A stretch of 42,765 nt of DNA from Mnemiopsis leidyi. Lineage: Eukaryota; Ctenophora; Tentaculata; Lobata; Bolinopsidae. Both the position numbers and the translations under genes were made by a program. Positions 9,895 to 20,806 of the stretch are shown one piece after another. Position 1 is the first letter of the stretch. Each line of letters starts with the position of its first letter. The stretch spans positions 1,770 to 44,534 of the forward strand of contig JH153470.1 of assembly GCA_000226015.1 (NCBI GenBank), in the 5' to 3' direction. The notes under the pieces are model-generated. The model saw nothing but the letters and a program-made list of their open reading frames with translations, made no database searches and was not told the DNA's origin.

Positions 9895-11806
9895 TGTCAA
9901 GAATTCACGAGAAATGCCTACAGCAATAAAATTAGTGAACAATTGAATCAACGAATACCAGAATCTGATTATAACTTAAATAAATCCTTGAAGGGTGAGA
10001 ATTAGATTGAGTGAGAAAATTCTGGTCGACAATATGGCGGAGATATCACGACATGGTCTATGTCCACTGACCAGATCAAATATTTGGGCTGGGCCAGACA
10101 TGAAAAGCAGGAAGCTCTTGGCATCTGGTTAAGTGAAATCGAAGCTCACAATTGTTTTCCAAAAACAAGGATAAAAATTTGCAGACCAAAGCTACACAGC
10201 AGCTATGGTGTCGACTGTCGGCGACGAACATGTTGAATGCTAATCTGTAATCTCTTGACAAATGACACTACTATATTTATAACAATATTACCATTGACAA
10301 TCACAAATAATTACAAGATCAGTAATGAAATAATTTAGGAGACTTGAGTCTGAAACTGTTATCGGCGAGTAGGCACATATAAGACGGGCTGCTCAAACAT
10401 CGCACGGTACACGAAAGTGTACAGATTGTAGGTGTCCATGCCTTGCAAACTTCTGAACGCTTGCGCAGGAAATGAGTACGCAATTTAGATTTTTCTGATA
10501 TGTCCATGCGCGGCGCGGGCGATGAAATTAAGCTGTTTTAATTTACTTTTAGTCCGGCCAAGCGCGTGACAAGTGATTAATTGTTTTAAGAAAAGTTNNN
10601 NNNNNNNAGGTTTAAGATAATGAATGAATGTCAGATGGCAAAATTTCACTCGCATACCTACAACATATTGAAACACAGATCAAATCGTCGACAAAACGAA
10701 GCAATAGCAAATTGAACTAACAACCTAGCGCAAGAGTTTTAGCGCGCACAATTTTCATTTTATAATGCACGTGCCATGTCAATTTTATAAACATGGTGCG
10801 CGTTATCAACGCATGGCTCATGCCTAAAATCTCTGCATGTGAGTGGCGAGTATGTAAAGTGTAGTATTATTCTTCATCAATCTCAAATAAGATTTTAACA
10901 GCTACGGCTGGGTGGAAATATATCGCCCGTCTGTCGGGAATAATGGGCGAAATTCTTGTTTGACATGTTTTCTCGGAAGAATACGTCCTCGTTCTTGAAA
11001 CCAAGGGGAAACGGGGTTAACACTATATTCACTGGGAAAGTTGAACAAGTGGTTGTTAGGCGTATCATTAGTCACCGTCCACAAAAAGCTTCTTATCGAA
11101 TGAGGAGCTTTTGGTATTACAGATTTCATTGGTTTATAGCGAAATCTTTAGATCTCTATGCCAGTTGAACCGCTTGCCAAATGCCAAATGATATCATTAT
11201 ATCTGTCACACTGGCCTAACTTTGGTTAAAAATGCTGAGACAGTGCAGTAAACTTAAATTAACAACAAATTCAGTATTCATCACTTATTCTTCTCTTACT
11301 TACAATGTCGGCAAGAGCCACTCTCGAGTCATTTGCCTTCGATTATCTTTTTATCGTCCACTTCACAATGTAAGGCGAAAGCAAATACCGAGTTCTTGTG
11401 AAAACTTAACTTTGAATTTGTGCCAACTGCCAAGTGCTTTAATAAATTTTGAACTTGTCATAGATAATTGTCTAAAATTTTTGTACCCTGAAAATGCTTG
11501 TAGACTTATCACGACAAGGAAAAAACGGTTACCGACGATAAATGGAATGAAGGAATAAATAAACAAGTATGAATCAAATAGAGGAACAAACATACTTGAA
11601 AGTATACAAAAAAAGGAAGAAATAAAAAAGAATGGGAAAAAAGTGAAGAAACATACATGAATAAAATAGAAGAACGAACATACAAAGAATACAAAAAAGG
11701 AAAGAAATGAAATACGATAAAAGAAAAGAATAGATTTTTTTGGACCTCAAAGTTGAAATATACAACATAATATGAAATACTAAATTATATCATATTGATC
11801 ACACAC
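9895..11806. other. 5' flank of hAT gene, with an assembly gap
   Basis: I see no supported gene. Ten Ns mark a gap at 10598-10607, so continuity across this interval is not proven. A stretch of AAAGAA-type simple sequence covers about 11570-11740. The interval ends where the second copy of block B starts. Confidence 0.5.
10598..10607. other. Assembly gap (10 Ns)
   Basis: A run of ten N characters. It lies between the two copies of block B, so the arrangement of the duplicated blocks around it could be a scaffolding product. Confidence 1.
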
Positions 11807-13067
11807 TATAAAAAATTCTGCAAGTTAAATTATATGATATGTAAGATTAGAAAGTATAAATCCTTACATTCTTACAAGGAAGTTTTATACAATAACTGCT
11901 GTTCAATTCTATGACAAAATAACTGTATTACTTTAATGAACGTTTCATCAAGTTACTTATAAATGATTTTACCTATTAAATACAGTAACTCCAATAATAC
12001 TTCTGTAAATTTATGTCTCAATTTCTGGAAAGAAGAGTGCACACTTCTCTCTAGCTGTACATAGTTCCAATATCCAGTGACGTTGTCTTACTTAGTAGCA
12101 CGGTGTTACTTCCGCCATCTTACCTTTCACTTCATGGGAATTGGGAATATTTTCTAACAGTGACGTTGTCTAAATGTCTTTAAATACTTAACTGTTCCCG
12201 GCCCCATAGGGTTATCTGTTAATCCATCACTTTCAGGTTGCGCTTGAAGTTGACCCTGGTCGCTCATGATTCCTTAGTACTCTTGTAATAGTTAAGATTC
12301 AAAATATTCGTGATATTCATTGATTAACGTGAAACAATATGATGCGAGAATCGTGGTTGTCATAAGATGAGTTAAGATTAAACTAAAGTGAAACAAGGTT
12401 TACAGATGCGATAGTAGGAGCCGTTAAGTTGAACAGAGGTTGAGATTTGAGATTTGAGAGAGTAGAAAACAAGCTTTAATTGATGGGTGTCGAAACTTTA
12501 TAAAGACTGTAGCAAGTTCTTTGTCAGGTGAAGATAATGACATGGAAATTTTCTTAGCTACTTGAACAGGTTCTTTGAATTAATTCGAGTGGTTTACCCA
12601 CCATTTAGAAATGAAGAAAAGGAAAAAGAAAAAGAATGAAAAAAAAGAAAAAAGGAAAAAAGATAAGAAAAAAGATAAGAAAAAGAAACCAGGCAAGTTT
12701 ACTCAGAAAAGAAATTGTTGTAAAATAATTAAGATTATTTTACCCTTGCTAAAAATGTCAGTAGACAGGAAGACGGCATCGTTCCGTACAGAAATATCAA
12801 TCAGAGAGTCAGGTGGGATCTGGGACAGAGATTTGTGGGAACCTCCTGCCTCATTTCAGATACCAAAATCATAACAAAAATGTTTTTGCTTATTTTTCTC
12901 TGTAGCTAAAACTGTATGAATAAACACTTGGTAGTCTGGTGCTGGGTGATTGTTACTGATTTTAGGTATGTTAGTTATTACTTTGTAGTCAGATTTTAGT
13001 TTTTCTTTTTAATATTAACTGTGCATTTATACTTTTTTATGAAGGATCTCGTGATAAAACTCTAACT
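11807..13067. repeat. Block B, right copy
   Basis: Direct repeat of 5298-6540 with the same boundary at its left end and a purine-rich microsatellite at about 12610-12690. It continues on the right into 289 bp that the left copy does not show, followed by block A. Confidence 0.85.
12154..12267 (-). CDS. 37-aa ORF, second copy
   Basis: Same start (MSDQGQLQAQ), stop and length as the ORF at 5642-5755, with a handful of substitutions. Here no glycoprotein gene follows on the same strand; the next sequence downstream is the hAT-side flank. Coding status is uncertain. Confidence 0.3.
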   Translation of the reverse strand: MSDQGQLQAQPESDGLTDNPMGPGTVKYLKTFRQRHC

Positions 13068-13356
13068 TGGTTACCAAGGACACTCAGGTTACCTAGGTAG
13101 CGAGGTTTGAAAATTGTCAACGGTGGATCTTACTTGGCTGTTTACATCAGGGATCATTGAGCTTTTCTATGTTCTCTAAAATTGTTCTATAAAATTGTCG
13201 AATGCGAACCTATTGCATGTTATTTTTCAATGTTCTGCAATTATTTCTTTTTTAATTTTGAAATTGAAATAATGGCCTATAAATTGATTATAATAAATTC
13301 TCCTGATCAAGATATTTATTTAAAGCCTTCTTGAACATTCCATTGTGTCTGCAGTG
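13068..13356. other. Spacer between block B and block A (right copy)
   Basis: AT-rich, no ORF. It links B to A in the right copy and has no counterpart in the window, because the left B is cut at 6540 and the left A at base 1. If the module is a tandem or LTR structure, this is part of the repeated unit. Confidence 0.5.
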
Positions 13357-14712
13357 GTATGTCATTCCTGAAGTACAAAAATGGAAAGCGATTACAGAAA
13401 TTATGCGCTTACTCCCATGATGGGTTGATATTTGTTTATTCAATGTGACTATGATTGATCTAAGCAGGTGTTAATTCTGATTGATATGTAGATGTAATAT
13501 CACTCATACCGACTTCTCGGTACCATCAAAATACATATCCCAGTTCTCATCCTAATCTGTGCTGGTAAAAGGTGTTGGGGGCATTGTCTTCCCCCAATTT
13601 TGCGTCCTAGCCTGTAATAATCTTTCTTAAAACCATGTACGTTTGTTTGGAAGTGTCTTTCTAATAACCAGCTTAATTTAAATGACTCGTCGATTAAATT
13701 GTCTTGATTTATATACTGTTAAAAAGTTTTGTTATCGTATTTACCCTCTTGGCTCTCTTGCTGGGTGCCTTGTTCGCGGGTGGTGTTGGTAGGATATCTG
13801 TCATGGTGCGTATATGGTGTACATTTTTCACTCGCGCCAATACCTTCATCTCCTGAAGATAAGTGTGTAAATTTTGATATCATTTTAGCTTAAAAATTCT
13901 TCTATTTTAAGCAAACTGCTCCTTGTTAGCTTTTGCTGCCTTATACGCCTCTTTGTGCTTAGCGTTTACGTGATTCCAGAGCCCTTTCACCGACTATGTT
14001 TTCTTAGTACCATTAATTTCCCCTCTGTCAAAAAGAAAAAAAAGTGAAAAACTGAAAAATAGAAAGAAAGAAGGGATCCCTTTTAGGACTCACATGTATT
14101 ATGCTTACACCATTACAAAAAATTATTGATTCTCCTTGTTTACAGAAAATGGGTAATTACCCATTATACCTAGAGTTAGACATAAAAAAAACATCTACAT
14201 ACGTACTTTTAAATTAGGTGGTATAGTATTGTTGTATGGGACCGGCTCAACTTCGACAGCGTCGTCCCGCTCAATAGTTACCGGGTTTTTATCTTTTCCC
14301 GACGTTGCAAGGTATTTCAAATACCCTTCGACGGTGTACGGAAGGCATCTTAATATGGTTCTGAGATCATAAATTCTAATTCTTGCCCAAGCTTGGTACA
14401 TTAATTTGTCATCGGTTTTGGTCGAGTTTCTAGCCATGCGTAGGTCCCTTCTAATATTTTTCAAAACTGCAGCTGCCTGTATGAAATAATTTCTTCGGGT
14501 GCCTTGGTGTTTTTGTGCACGTGCCCTGAAGTTTCTCCGTAATATCTTCACAAACCTTCTTAGAATTTTTATTGCATTATCACTGGGTTCTTGGTGTTCG
14601 ATTCTTTCAAAGACTCCGACTATATATTTCTCGAGTCCCACTACCATTAGCGTTATAGTAATCATGACCTTTTTTAATACAGCTTTCTAGTTAACCGATC
14701 ACTTAAACGTCA
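13357..14712. repeat. Block A, right copy
   Basis: Direct repeat of 1-1612. It has one rather than three units of the 36-bp minisatellite, lacks about 190 bp after the purine-rich tract, and has a small insertion at about 13913-13950. Similarity stops at 14712, about 47 bp upstream of the start codon of the small basic ORF, so the glycoprotein genes are missing on this side. Confidence 0.85.
14195..14665 (-). CDS. Small basic protein, second copy (156 aa)
   Basis: This is a near copy of the ORF at 1092-1565, with conservative and non-conservative replacements near the N-terminus and in the middle (for example Gly to Val, Asp to Asn, Lys to Met) and a C-terminus one residue shorter. It stands without an upstream glycoprotein gene, so expression from an envelope transcript is unlikely here. 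Function is unknown. Confidence 0.5.
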   Translation of the reverse strand: MITITLMVVGLEKYIVGVFERIEHQEPSDNAIKILRRFVKILRRNFRARAQKHQGTRRNYFIQAAAVLKNIRRDLRMARNSTKTDDKLMYQAWARIRIYDLRTILRCLPYTVEGYLKYLATSGKDKNPVTIERDDAVEVEPVPYNNTIPPNLKVRM

Positions 14713-15283
14713 CGACGTTTCGCCTATGTTATCGTAAAAAGTAACTAGTTGCATTTACAATCTTCATAATACAACTGAGTGTTGTAGATTCGAATAATTC
14801 CACTGTGTTGTATGAAAATGATATCGGCTATAAGTATAGGATTTAACGTAATTTCCATCTCAACTCGATTTAAATAAGATCTTTACTACTGTTTAATTAT
14901 CTTTTGTATCCTTAATACTTTTAATGTAATCAACTGTAACTGTTCAGTAGAATCGTCTAAAAAAATCTATTTCAACTTATATTAATTAATTCGGATTTCC
15001 GGTACAAATAATCACTGTTTCGTTTTACCGTTACACATTTCATTATTGATAAAATGTTAAGTTAAAAATACGTGTTTCACGTGTTCAATAGTACTTAATG
15101 TGACACTTTCAGTCTATTTTTAACGTAACACCATATCAACCGCGTTTTTAATCACCCTTAAATCAATTGATTCTCGCCGGTTTATCGTCTTCTCGTTCTC
15201 AAATTATAATTTCGTCGAATCAGTGGCGAATAACATAGCGGGTTGTCAAGATTCTCGTCATCTAAAATAGCATATTCTAGAGA
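14713..15283. other. AT-rich sequence without features
   Basis: I see no ORF, repeat or motif I can support between the end of block A and the RNase H remnant. Confidence 0.5.
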
Positions 15284-15685
15284 TTAGTTATTCTCCTCAG
15301 GTCTAGATAGTGCATCTGCTACTTTAATTGCTGAATTTGTGGACGGTTTAAATCGAATTTCAAAGTCAAATTCACTGAGTATAGCTAGCCATCTATGTAT
15401 AATTGCACTGCTTTCCTTGAAATTCTCCAGGTATTACAGATTTCTGTGATCAGATTCGATGACATAGTGCCTTCCAATGAGCCATGCCATAAAGTGGTAA
15501 GAGTAAAAAGTGATGGCATATAATTCATTTTTCGTCGCGCTGTATTTTTGTCGAGAAGGTTCGAGTAAATGTAAAGCATAACTAACTACCCGCCGGCCGC
15601 CTGGTCTATCAACTTGTAATAGTGCGCCTAATGCTATGTTGCTAAAATCAGTGGTAAGTATGAATTTATCCGTTTCCGAAGGCAA
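15284..15685 (-). pseudogene. Ty3/gypsy-type RNase H remnant
   Basis: The minus-strand frame reads as the retroelement RNase H domain: FILTTDFSNIALGALL (first catalytic Asp), VSYALHLLEPSRQKYSATKN followed by ELYAI (catalytic Glu region), GRHYVIESDHRNL (second Asp region), then WLAILSEFDFEIRF and VADALSRPEENN, the usual sequence after the domain. One in-frame TAA at 15434-15436 interrupts it just after the DHRNL motif. No reverse transcriptase lies upstream; the 5' side switches to a LINE-like fragment. It could belong to the same element family as the glycoprotein module, but they are not contiguous. Confidence 0.8.
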
Positions 15686-15689
15686 AGCT

Positions 15690-15947
15690 AATACTAATAA
15701 TTTTATGTTGGAGCTTATATTTGTATTGGATAAGCTTGAAGTTGTTTGTCAAACTATAAAAGAGGTTAGTAAAAACAGAGGACCAGTCTATATCGTCCAA
15801 CCCAAGCTCGTCGCTCCAATTGCGGAGTGATCGAATGTTTTCAACTGGTGAGCGAGTTGCCATCAGCTCCCTTATTTTCATACCCATGACCATCTTGTAA
15901 TCACCAGTAATTCCACTAAAAAAAGCAACTGAAAGTAATTTGTTCAC
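15690..15947 (-). pseudogene. LINE-type C-terminal fragment
   Basis: The frame contains DDIDWSSVFTNLFYSLTNNF then KLIQYKYKLQHKII, which resembles the region near the C-terminal zinc-knuckle of non-LTR retrotransposon polyproteins (a tryptophan, then FQYKLLHRI-like). The frame ends within a few bases of where the gypsy RNase H begins, so two unrelated elements meet here. It is short and decayed. Confidence 0.4.
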
Positions 15948-17222
15948 CGTATTTGTATTCCTAGTGGAGCACCAAGATTTTTAAACTATGTCCTCAGTCA
16001 TAAAATGTACTTTGAGTCCCAAATAAGAGTCGAGGAAGACCATACATCGCACGTAACAAAGTAGTGTCGATCCTTCAAAAATTCAGTTGAGTAAGCGTTT
16101 CTCTGCTAGTTTCTGATTTGGTGAATCGGCAGACCATTTGTAAGATCTCCTCAAGCACTGTTCAAGATTGTATAAACAAAGATGACTGAAGATTGTATAA
16201 ACTATAAAACAAAGATGACTGAAGATTGTATAAACAAAGATGACTGAAGTGGCAGAAGTAAGAAACACCAATCTCACGACAACTTAATTTCGTTATGAGT
16301 CGTGATGACCATTCAATCGTTTAAAAATAAATATATCTCATGATTTCATTTTTTACCAATGAAGTAAAACATAACTTCAAATTTAAACTATTACGTATTT
16401 CGAATAATTCGCTGCATTCCAAAAGTAGCGATGTATCCGATTCGGCGACGTTTCCGGGAATTAGATGGTCTCATTCTTTGTCTTCTTTGATAGCATGCCC
16501 TCGCAGATGAACCAAGATTGTAAATTTTAATCTGGCTGTTGAGAGTCCTGCAAGTCTGAGATGCAATGAAGTAATGTTGTACAAAGGGGTCATTTTTAAA
16601 AACTAAGTCTTTACCTTAGTATATATACTCGTGAGTACTGGCTCATTTTGGGTGAGCCAGAAAAATCATATTCATAATCGTAAGCCATAAGCTAGTGTAC
16701 AGACTCATGGCTCGGATCACTGGCTTACTGTCTCACTTTCGGTAAGTCTCGGCTTACAGCTCTGATTTTTCGCCTCAACGGCTTATTTTCTTGGATTACT
16801 GGGCCTGAGTCTCGACATACTGGATCTGAGGCTCGGCTCATCGGATCTGAGGCTCGGCTTACGGGAATTGAGGCTCGGCTTACGGGAACTGAGGCTTGGC
16901 TCAACGGATTATGAGGCTAGAGTCTAGCCTCATAATCCGCTAGACTTACTACCATCTCTGCTACCATCGCAGCCTCACTGGCTTACCGGATAATGGAAAA
17001 AAATTCACGGTTTTCGGCTCATGCTTATAGAATTTAACGTTGGACAACCCGATCATTGCAATTGACGACTAATCACGGTTTATTCAAATATGATGGTCGA
17101 TATTTTACGGGTGAAGCATAGAAACATTCCAAAATGTCTATGGTAAGACAGAGAATATAAAATGAAATACAGTATATCTGAACAAATAAAGAAAAAAAAA
17201 TTCAGGGAAACTAAAAGCACCA
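15948..17222. repeat. Non-coding, with GGCTCGGCT-type minisatellite
   Basis: No gene seen. A short repeat of aaagatgactgaagattgta is found at about 16175-16250. From about 16630 to 16990 the sequence is rich in imperfect repeats of the type gaggctcggcttacgg, ending in a perfect palindrome that is listed separately. Confidence 0.7.
16905..16939. repeat. Perfect 17-bp inverted repeat with 1-base centre
   Basis: cggattatgaggctaga at 16905-16921 is followed by one g and then its exact reverse complement at 16923-16939. It lies at the end of the GGCTCGGCT-type minisatellite and could extrude as a cruciform or mark an inverted junction between repeat units. Confidence 0.9.
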
Positions 17223-17474
17223 TCAATTAACAGCAATAGCGCCAGGCATTGAAGTAATACTGGGATTGTCTCCGTCTGGACCAATCAAAAAGTTGTAGAA
17301 TTTTAGTTCATCTTCACTTAGCTCTACTTGAACATTCCCTGTTCTCTTAGAGTCAGTTTTTGCAGGAAGTCTTGATTTTTTATTATTGTATGCTTTTCGG
17401 ACTCTCTCTTCGGTTACTCCTTCATCGGGAAACTCGACATTTAATTCCCCGCTTTGATGGGTCCGAGGCGGGCG
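17223..17474 (-). CDS. Last coding exon of an unrecognised gene
   Basis: The minus strand has an acceptor (aaatctttag) at 17475-17484 and then 83 open codons ending in TGA. The sequence is polar with a charged middle (EFPDEGVTEERVRKAYNNKK) and an acidic segment followed by a Gly/Pro-rich C-terminus (ELSEDELKFYNFLIGPDGDN). Codon use and the clean terminus look like a real exon, not repeat debris. I do not recognise the family. Polar, Lys/Ser-rich open frames upstream (17713-18040, 18300-18366) may be earlier exons of the same gene, but I could not fix the splice joining them. Confidence 0.45.
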   Translation of the reverse strand, partial: RPPRTHQSGELNVEFPDEGVTEERVRKAYNNKKSRLPAKTDSKRTGNVQVELSEDELKFYNFLIGPDGDNPSITSMPGAIAVN

Positions 17475-17712
17475 CTAAAGATTTAAAGTTCAAGATAAAT
17501 ATCAACAATACCGTCATCTTCATTACCTCATATCATACCATATTTTATATGGAAAGTTTATTGTACAAGCAATTATGGATATTGGTTTTCCTATTTTTTC
17601 CATTGAGTGCTTTGAAACTTTGAATAGATTTTGTTTGCGATGATGTTATGTTATAATTATTACTTACTTACTTACTTATGTTTAGTGGATCTGGATCTAA
17701 TTCCTAGGACGA

Positions 17713-18040
17713 CTAGAAAGTGAAGGATCCAGGTATGAAGCAATCTCTTGACCAAGGAATCAAGACATTACTGAACAAGTTCTCTAATTCTTCACGAGAG
17801 ATGAGATCTAGATACCTGTCCCTTGACTCAGAATTCGCGTTCACTTCGGCAGAAACGAGTTCTTCATTACGATCAGTTTGTAACCGAGAATTATTGCAGT
17901 TTTCACCAGTTGGTTTTTCCTTCCCCATACTATTGTTACGATTGATAGGGACTTTTTTCTTCCGTGAAGATTCTTTAGATGATGTTGATTGGTTCTTTTT
18001 CTTTGAATTCTCGTCAGAAACATGAGGTTTTTTATCATCA
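17713..18040 (-). CDS. Probable exon, Ser/Lys-rich disordered segment
   Basis: One minus-strand frame is open for about 110 codons. It is rich in Lys, Ser, Asn and Glu (KKKNQSTSSKESSRKKKVPI), then reads NSESRDRYLDLISREELENL before a TAG at 17713. A good donor (GACAG/GTATCT) falls within it, so the true 3' end may be upstream of the stop. It lies between two other candidate exons on the same strand. It looks like an unstructured linker of a larger protein; the product is not identified. Confidence 0.35.
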
Positions 18041-18299
18041 ACCGAGGATTTAACAGAATATGTTAGTTATACAAAACACAGTATAATTTGTATTCAATTA
18101 TAATAATACAATATTCAGACTTGCACGAGATAAATCTAAAACTAAACACTTAAACAGAAAATTGATCTTGATGCCAAACACAGGGAGGAATTGTTACTCG
18201 TTCATCGTAGTTCGATCTCAAATTCTCTACATTATTTAAGTGAATAACCAACTGATAGTAACACTACAAAACTGTATACATAAAAATATAATATTTTAC

Positions 18300-18366
18300 C
18301 TTGCGTTCTTTCTTGGATCCAGGTGCTGGTGTAGGGTCGTCTAGTACTTTGTTGTTTTCTTTAATT
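18300..18366 (-). CDS. Probable small exon
   Basis: A short minus-strand frame reads KENNKVLDDPTPAPGSKKER and ends at a good donor (CGCAAG/GTAAAA at 18300/18299). Its Lys/Glu composition matches the frames at 17.7-18.0 kb, suggesting one gene. It overlaps a 56-bp tandem duplication. Confidence 0.3.
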
Positions 18367-18442
18367 TCTTGTTTTCTTTACTTTGATACTAGTCGTCTAG
18401 TACTTTGTTGTTTTCTTTAATTTCTTGTTTTCTTTACTTTGA
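18336..18442. repeat. 56-bp tandem duplication
   Basis: The unit beginning gtcgtctagtactttgttgt starts at 18336 and again at 18392. It overlaps the 5' part of a probable small exon, so it may have duplicated coding or splice-acceptor sequence. Confidence 0.9.
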
Positions 18443-19039
18443 TTCCGATCACATTTAGACCGGTTTTTCTCCAATTTTTCGGGGTTTAAGTCGTACCTTT
18501 ACTTTACTCCCCTCCTGAAGATATGAAGTAAAAAGTATGTACGTGAATCGCAGTGTGTATTTGTGCCACAGGAGTGACTAACATTTTTAACTAAGAATTC
18601 AATCCTATTGTTTTGCTCGATGGAATTTAGGTAACTCTTGATTAAAGAGTTTAAAAACTTTTAGATAAAATTTCTACATCCAATTAAACAAAATAATGCT
18701 TAACAAATATGTAATTATATATAACGATCAAAAATAATAATTTTTATTGATCAAGATAGGTAGGTTGACTTATGAATTAGAAAAAAAAAGCCTTAACACA
18801 TGGACTGACTTTGATTTTGCTATCACATCCCTATTTAGTCATAAACCTTTCTACATATATTTAGATGTTTTCAGCAGTGTAACGGTCACTGAACTATCTA
18901 GCATCAAGAAGCGATCTCTTAAAGTAAAAATCTTCATCAATAAAAAGATGCATTGTTCTACAATGTGCAGGTTCTACAATGTGCAGGTCTCGCATCGATT
19001 GAAGAGTACTGTGTTATCACATTTGAAACACAAGGAAAT
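18443..19039. other. No gene seen
   Basis: AT-rich sequence with no supported ORF or repeat. It separates the unrecognised gene from the decayed transposase fragment. Confidence 0.4.
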
Positions 19040-19430
19040 TTAATGCACCGATGCAAAAGTATATATACTACTTCTGCACTTAAGATTTGGATATGTGCCT
19101 AGCCTGGCGAACTTAGTGGAAATCCTTGCTGTACGGCATGTTAAACAAGGAATGGAAGCTAAGGGGTTCCGTGCAGTCCAATCTTTAGTGCAACCTTTAC
19201 ATTGCATATCGATCTGTCCAAATATCAAACGTAGCTGCAGCACCGAGCTGTCCAGAAGAGATTTGAGAAGAGATTTCAGCTTTATCCCCTGCTTTAGTAA
19301 CGGTACTTTTGTTCGGTAGGACAGACTTGAACCCACCAGGGGATTCAGATTGTTTTAGAGTTGTGTCCTTGTGTATTAGCACAGAAACGTGTCAAAAGCT
19401 GCATTGCCAACAGTTGAAGCAGCAGATTGT
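19040..19430 (-). pseudogene. Decayed transposase fragment, hAT-like
   Basis: A minus-strand frame reads VLPNKSTVTKAGDKAEISSQ and then ATFDIWTDRYAM. This resembles the LPSR...(I/F)D(I/M)WTD stretch around the first catalytic Asp of many hAT transposases. No BED finger or C-terminal dimerisation region is present, and frames break on both sides. It differs clearly from the intact hAT at 7-10 kb. Confidence 0.35.
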
Positions 19431-20066
19431 GATCAAATAAGCGTCCGCTGCTACGTCCTCGTCGCAGGCTAGTATTTATCTTTTTCCTTGAGCTACATGT
19501 AGGTTTTACGAAAGAAGTAAGAACCAAAGTTGACTTTGTCATGGAATTGATACCATGTGGAGTTTTGCAAGTGAAAAATCACCTTGAAAATGAGAAGATA
19601 CTTAATTGAGTTTGTCTATACTTTATAACTTCCATACCTGCATGGAAAGGTTTGGTTAGCGTTATTTCAAGATTGTTTGACTCAAAAATAACGAGATTCC
19701 CTGATACAACGGTAGCAAACTTCAGTTCAGTTCTCTTAAGAAGGCGTTTGACTTGATTTTCATTAGTTGTCAAGTCCAACTTTCGATATTTTCTGACGTT
19801 CTTACATGTTTGGCCATATGTTTGGCCGCATGTTTGGCAACAAAATCTTGAAGATTTTCTGAAAATAGTAAAAATTTCCTAGCTTTACAATCAATAGTCA
19901 CCTGTTTATTAAAAGTTTGAAGAAATTCTTTTTCAAATTTGTTCTGAGCTTCAATCCTCTTTTTAGTATAGGTTTTGATATATTCAGCCAGTCAAGAAGA
20001 TTGATAAAATTTCACAGCTATTGCTGTTAAAAATGAAAAAATAATCTGAAAAGTCATCTCCCCTTT

Positions 20067-20441
20067 TCATTCCTGCATTAACCCTCGCAGAGCTTGAAGG
20101 TGGGGGTGGGGGTACTTGATCAACGGGTGGGGTGTCACCCTAGCCACGTTCTTAAATAATTTGCCGTTTTTGGGTTTCTCCATCAAGCCCTTCACCTCAA
20201 CAAAAGTTCCGTATTTGTGATTATTGTTATATTGAATTTTAACTGCTTGATATTTTACCATGCAAACAGCGGATTTAAACTCGTTTTTAACCGCTATAGA
20301 GGTGTAAGCACTACAAACCTTGACGTTTCGTGGCATTAGGTTCTTGAATATACTAAATGCACCTTCTCTGCCAGCGTTGTCCTCGACAACTATAATTGTT
20401 GTAGACGTTAGTAGTGTAAAAGTACCCTTTGCAATAGGCAC
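20067..20441 (-). CDS. Unknown ORF of 124 aa, related to 22.9 kb
   Basis: I do not recognise it. The frame contains TTIIVVEDNAGREGAF and GTFVEVKGLM followed by a Lys-rich NGK motif, and a diverged copy of these segments is readable at 22860-23130 on the same strand. Two dispersed copies suggest a fragment of a multicopy element instead of a host gene. Confidence 0.3.
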   Translation of the reverse strand: MPIAKGTFTLLTSTTIIVVEDNAGREGAFSIFKNLMPRNVKVCSAYTSIAVKNEFKSAVCMVKYQAVKIQYNNNHKYGTFVEVKGLMEKPKNGKLFKNVARVTPHPLIKYPHPHLQALRGLMQE

Positions 20442-20589
20442 CCAATACCCTCTGTCTCTTCCCTCTGCTGTTACCTCCTCTGCTGCTTCTCCTCTTCTTT
20501 CTGCATTTTAACACACTCAGCATTCCTTTTTCTGTAAAACCGATTGTTTGTGTAGCTGCATAACATTTTTGTTGTATACACTGTGGCAA

Positions 20590-20643
20590 TTCTTCTGTGC
20601 TTGTATTCTTCTGGGCTTGTATTCTTCTGTGCTTGTATTCTTG
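20590..20643. repeat. 17-bp tandem repeat
   Basis: Three copies of a cttctgtgcttgtatt unit, in non-coding sequence. Confidence 0.75.
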
Positions 20644-20691
20644 AACCCATGCTTCTTATCCACAGGAAGCAATACTACACCTCTCCATCTC

Positions 20692-20806
20692 CCAACATAT
20701 CCGCTCCTCAACAATAACCTTTTCGACTTTCAGCTGGATTTCATATCTTCCAACATATCCGCTCCTCAACAATAACCTTTTCGACTTTCAGCTGGATTTC
20801 TTATCT
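20692..20806. repeat. 58-bp tandem duplication
   Basis: The unit starting ccaacatatccgctcctcaa begins at 20692 and 20750 with almost no differences. Confidence 0.9.
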
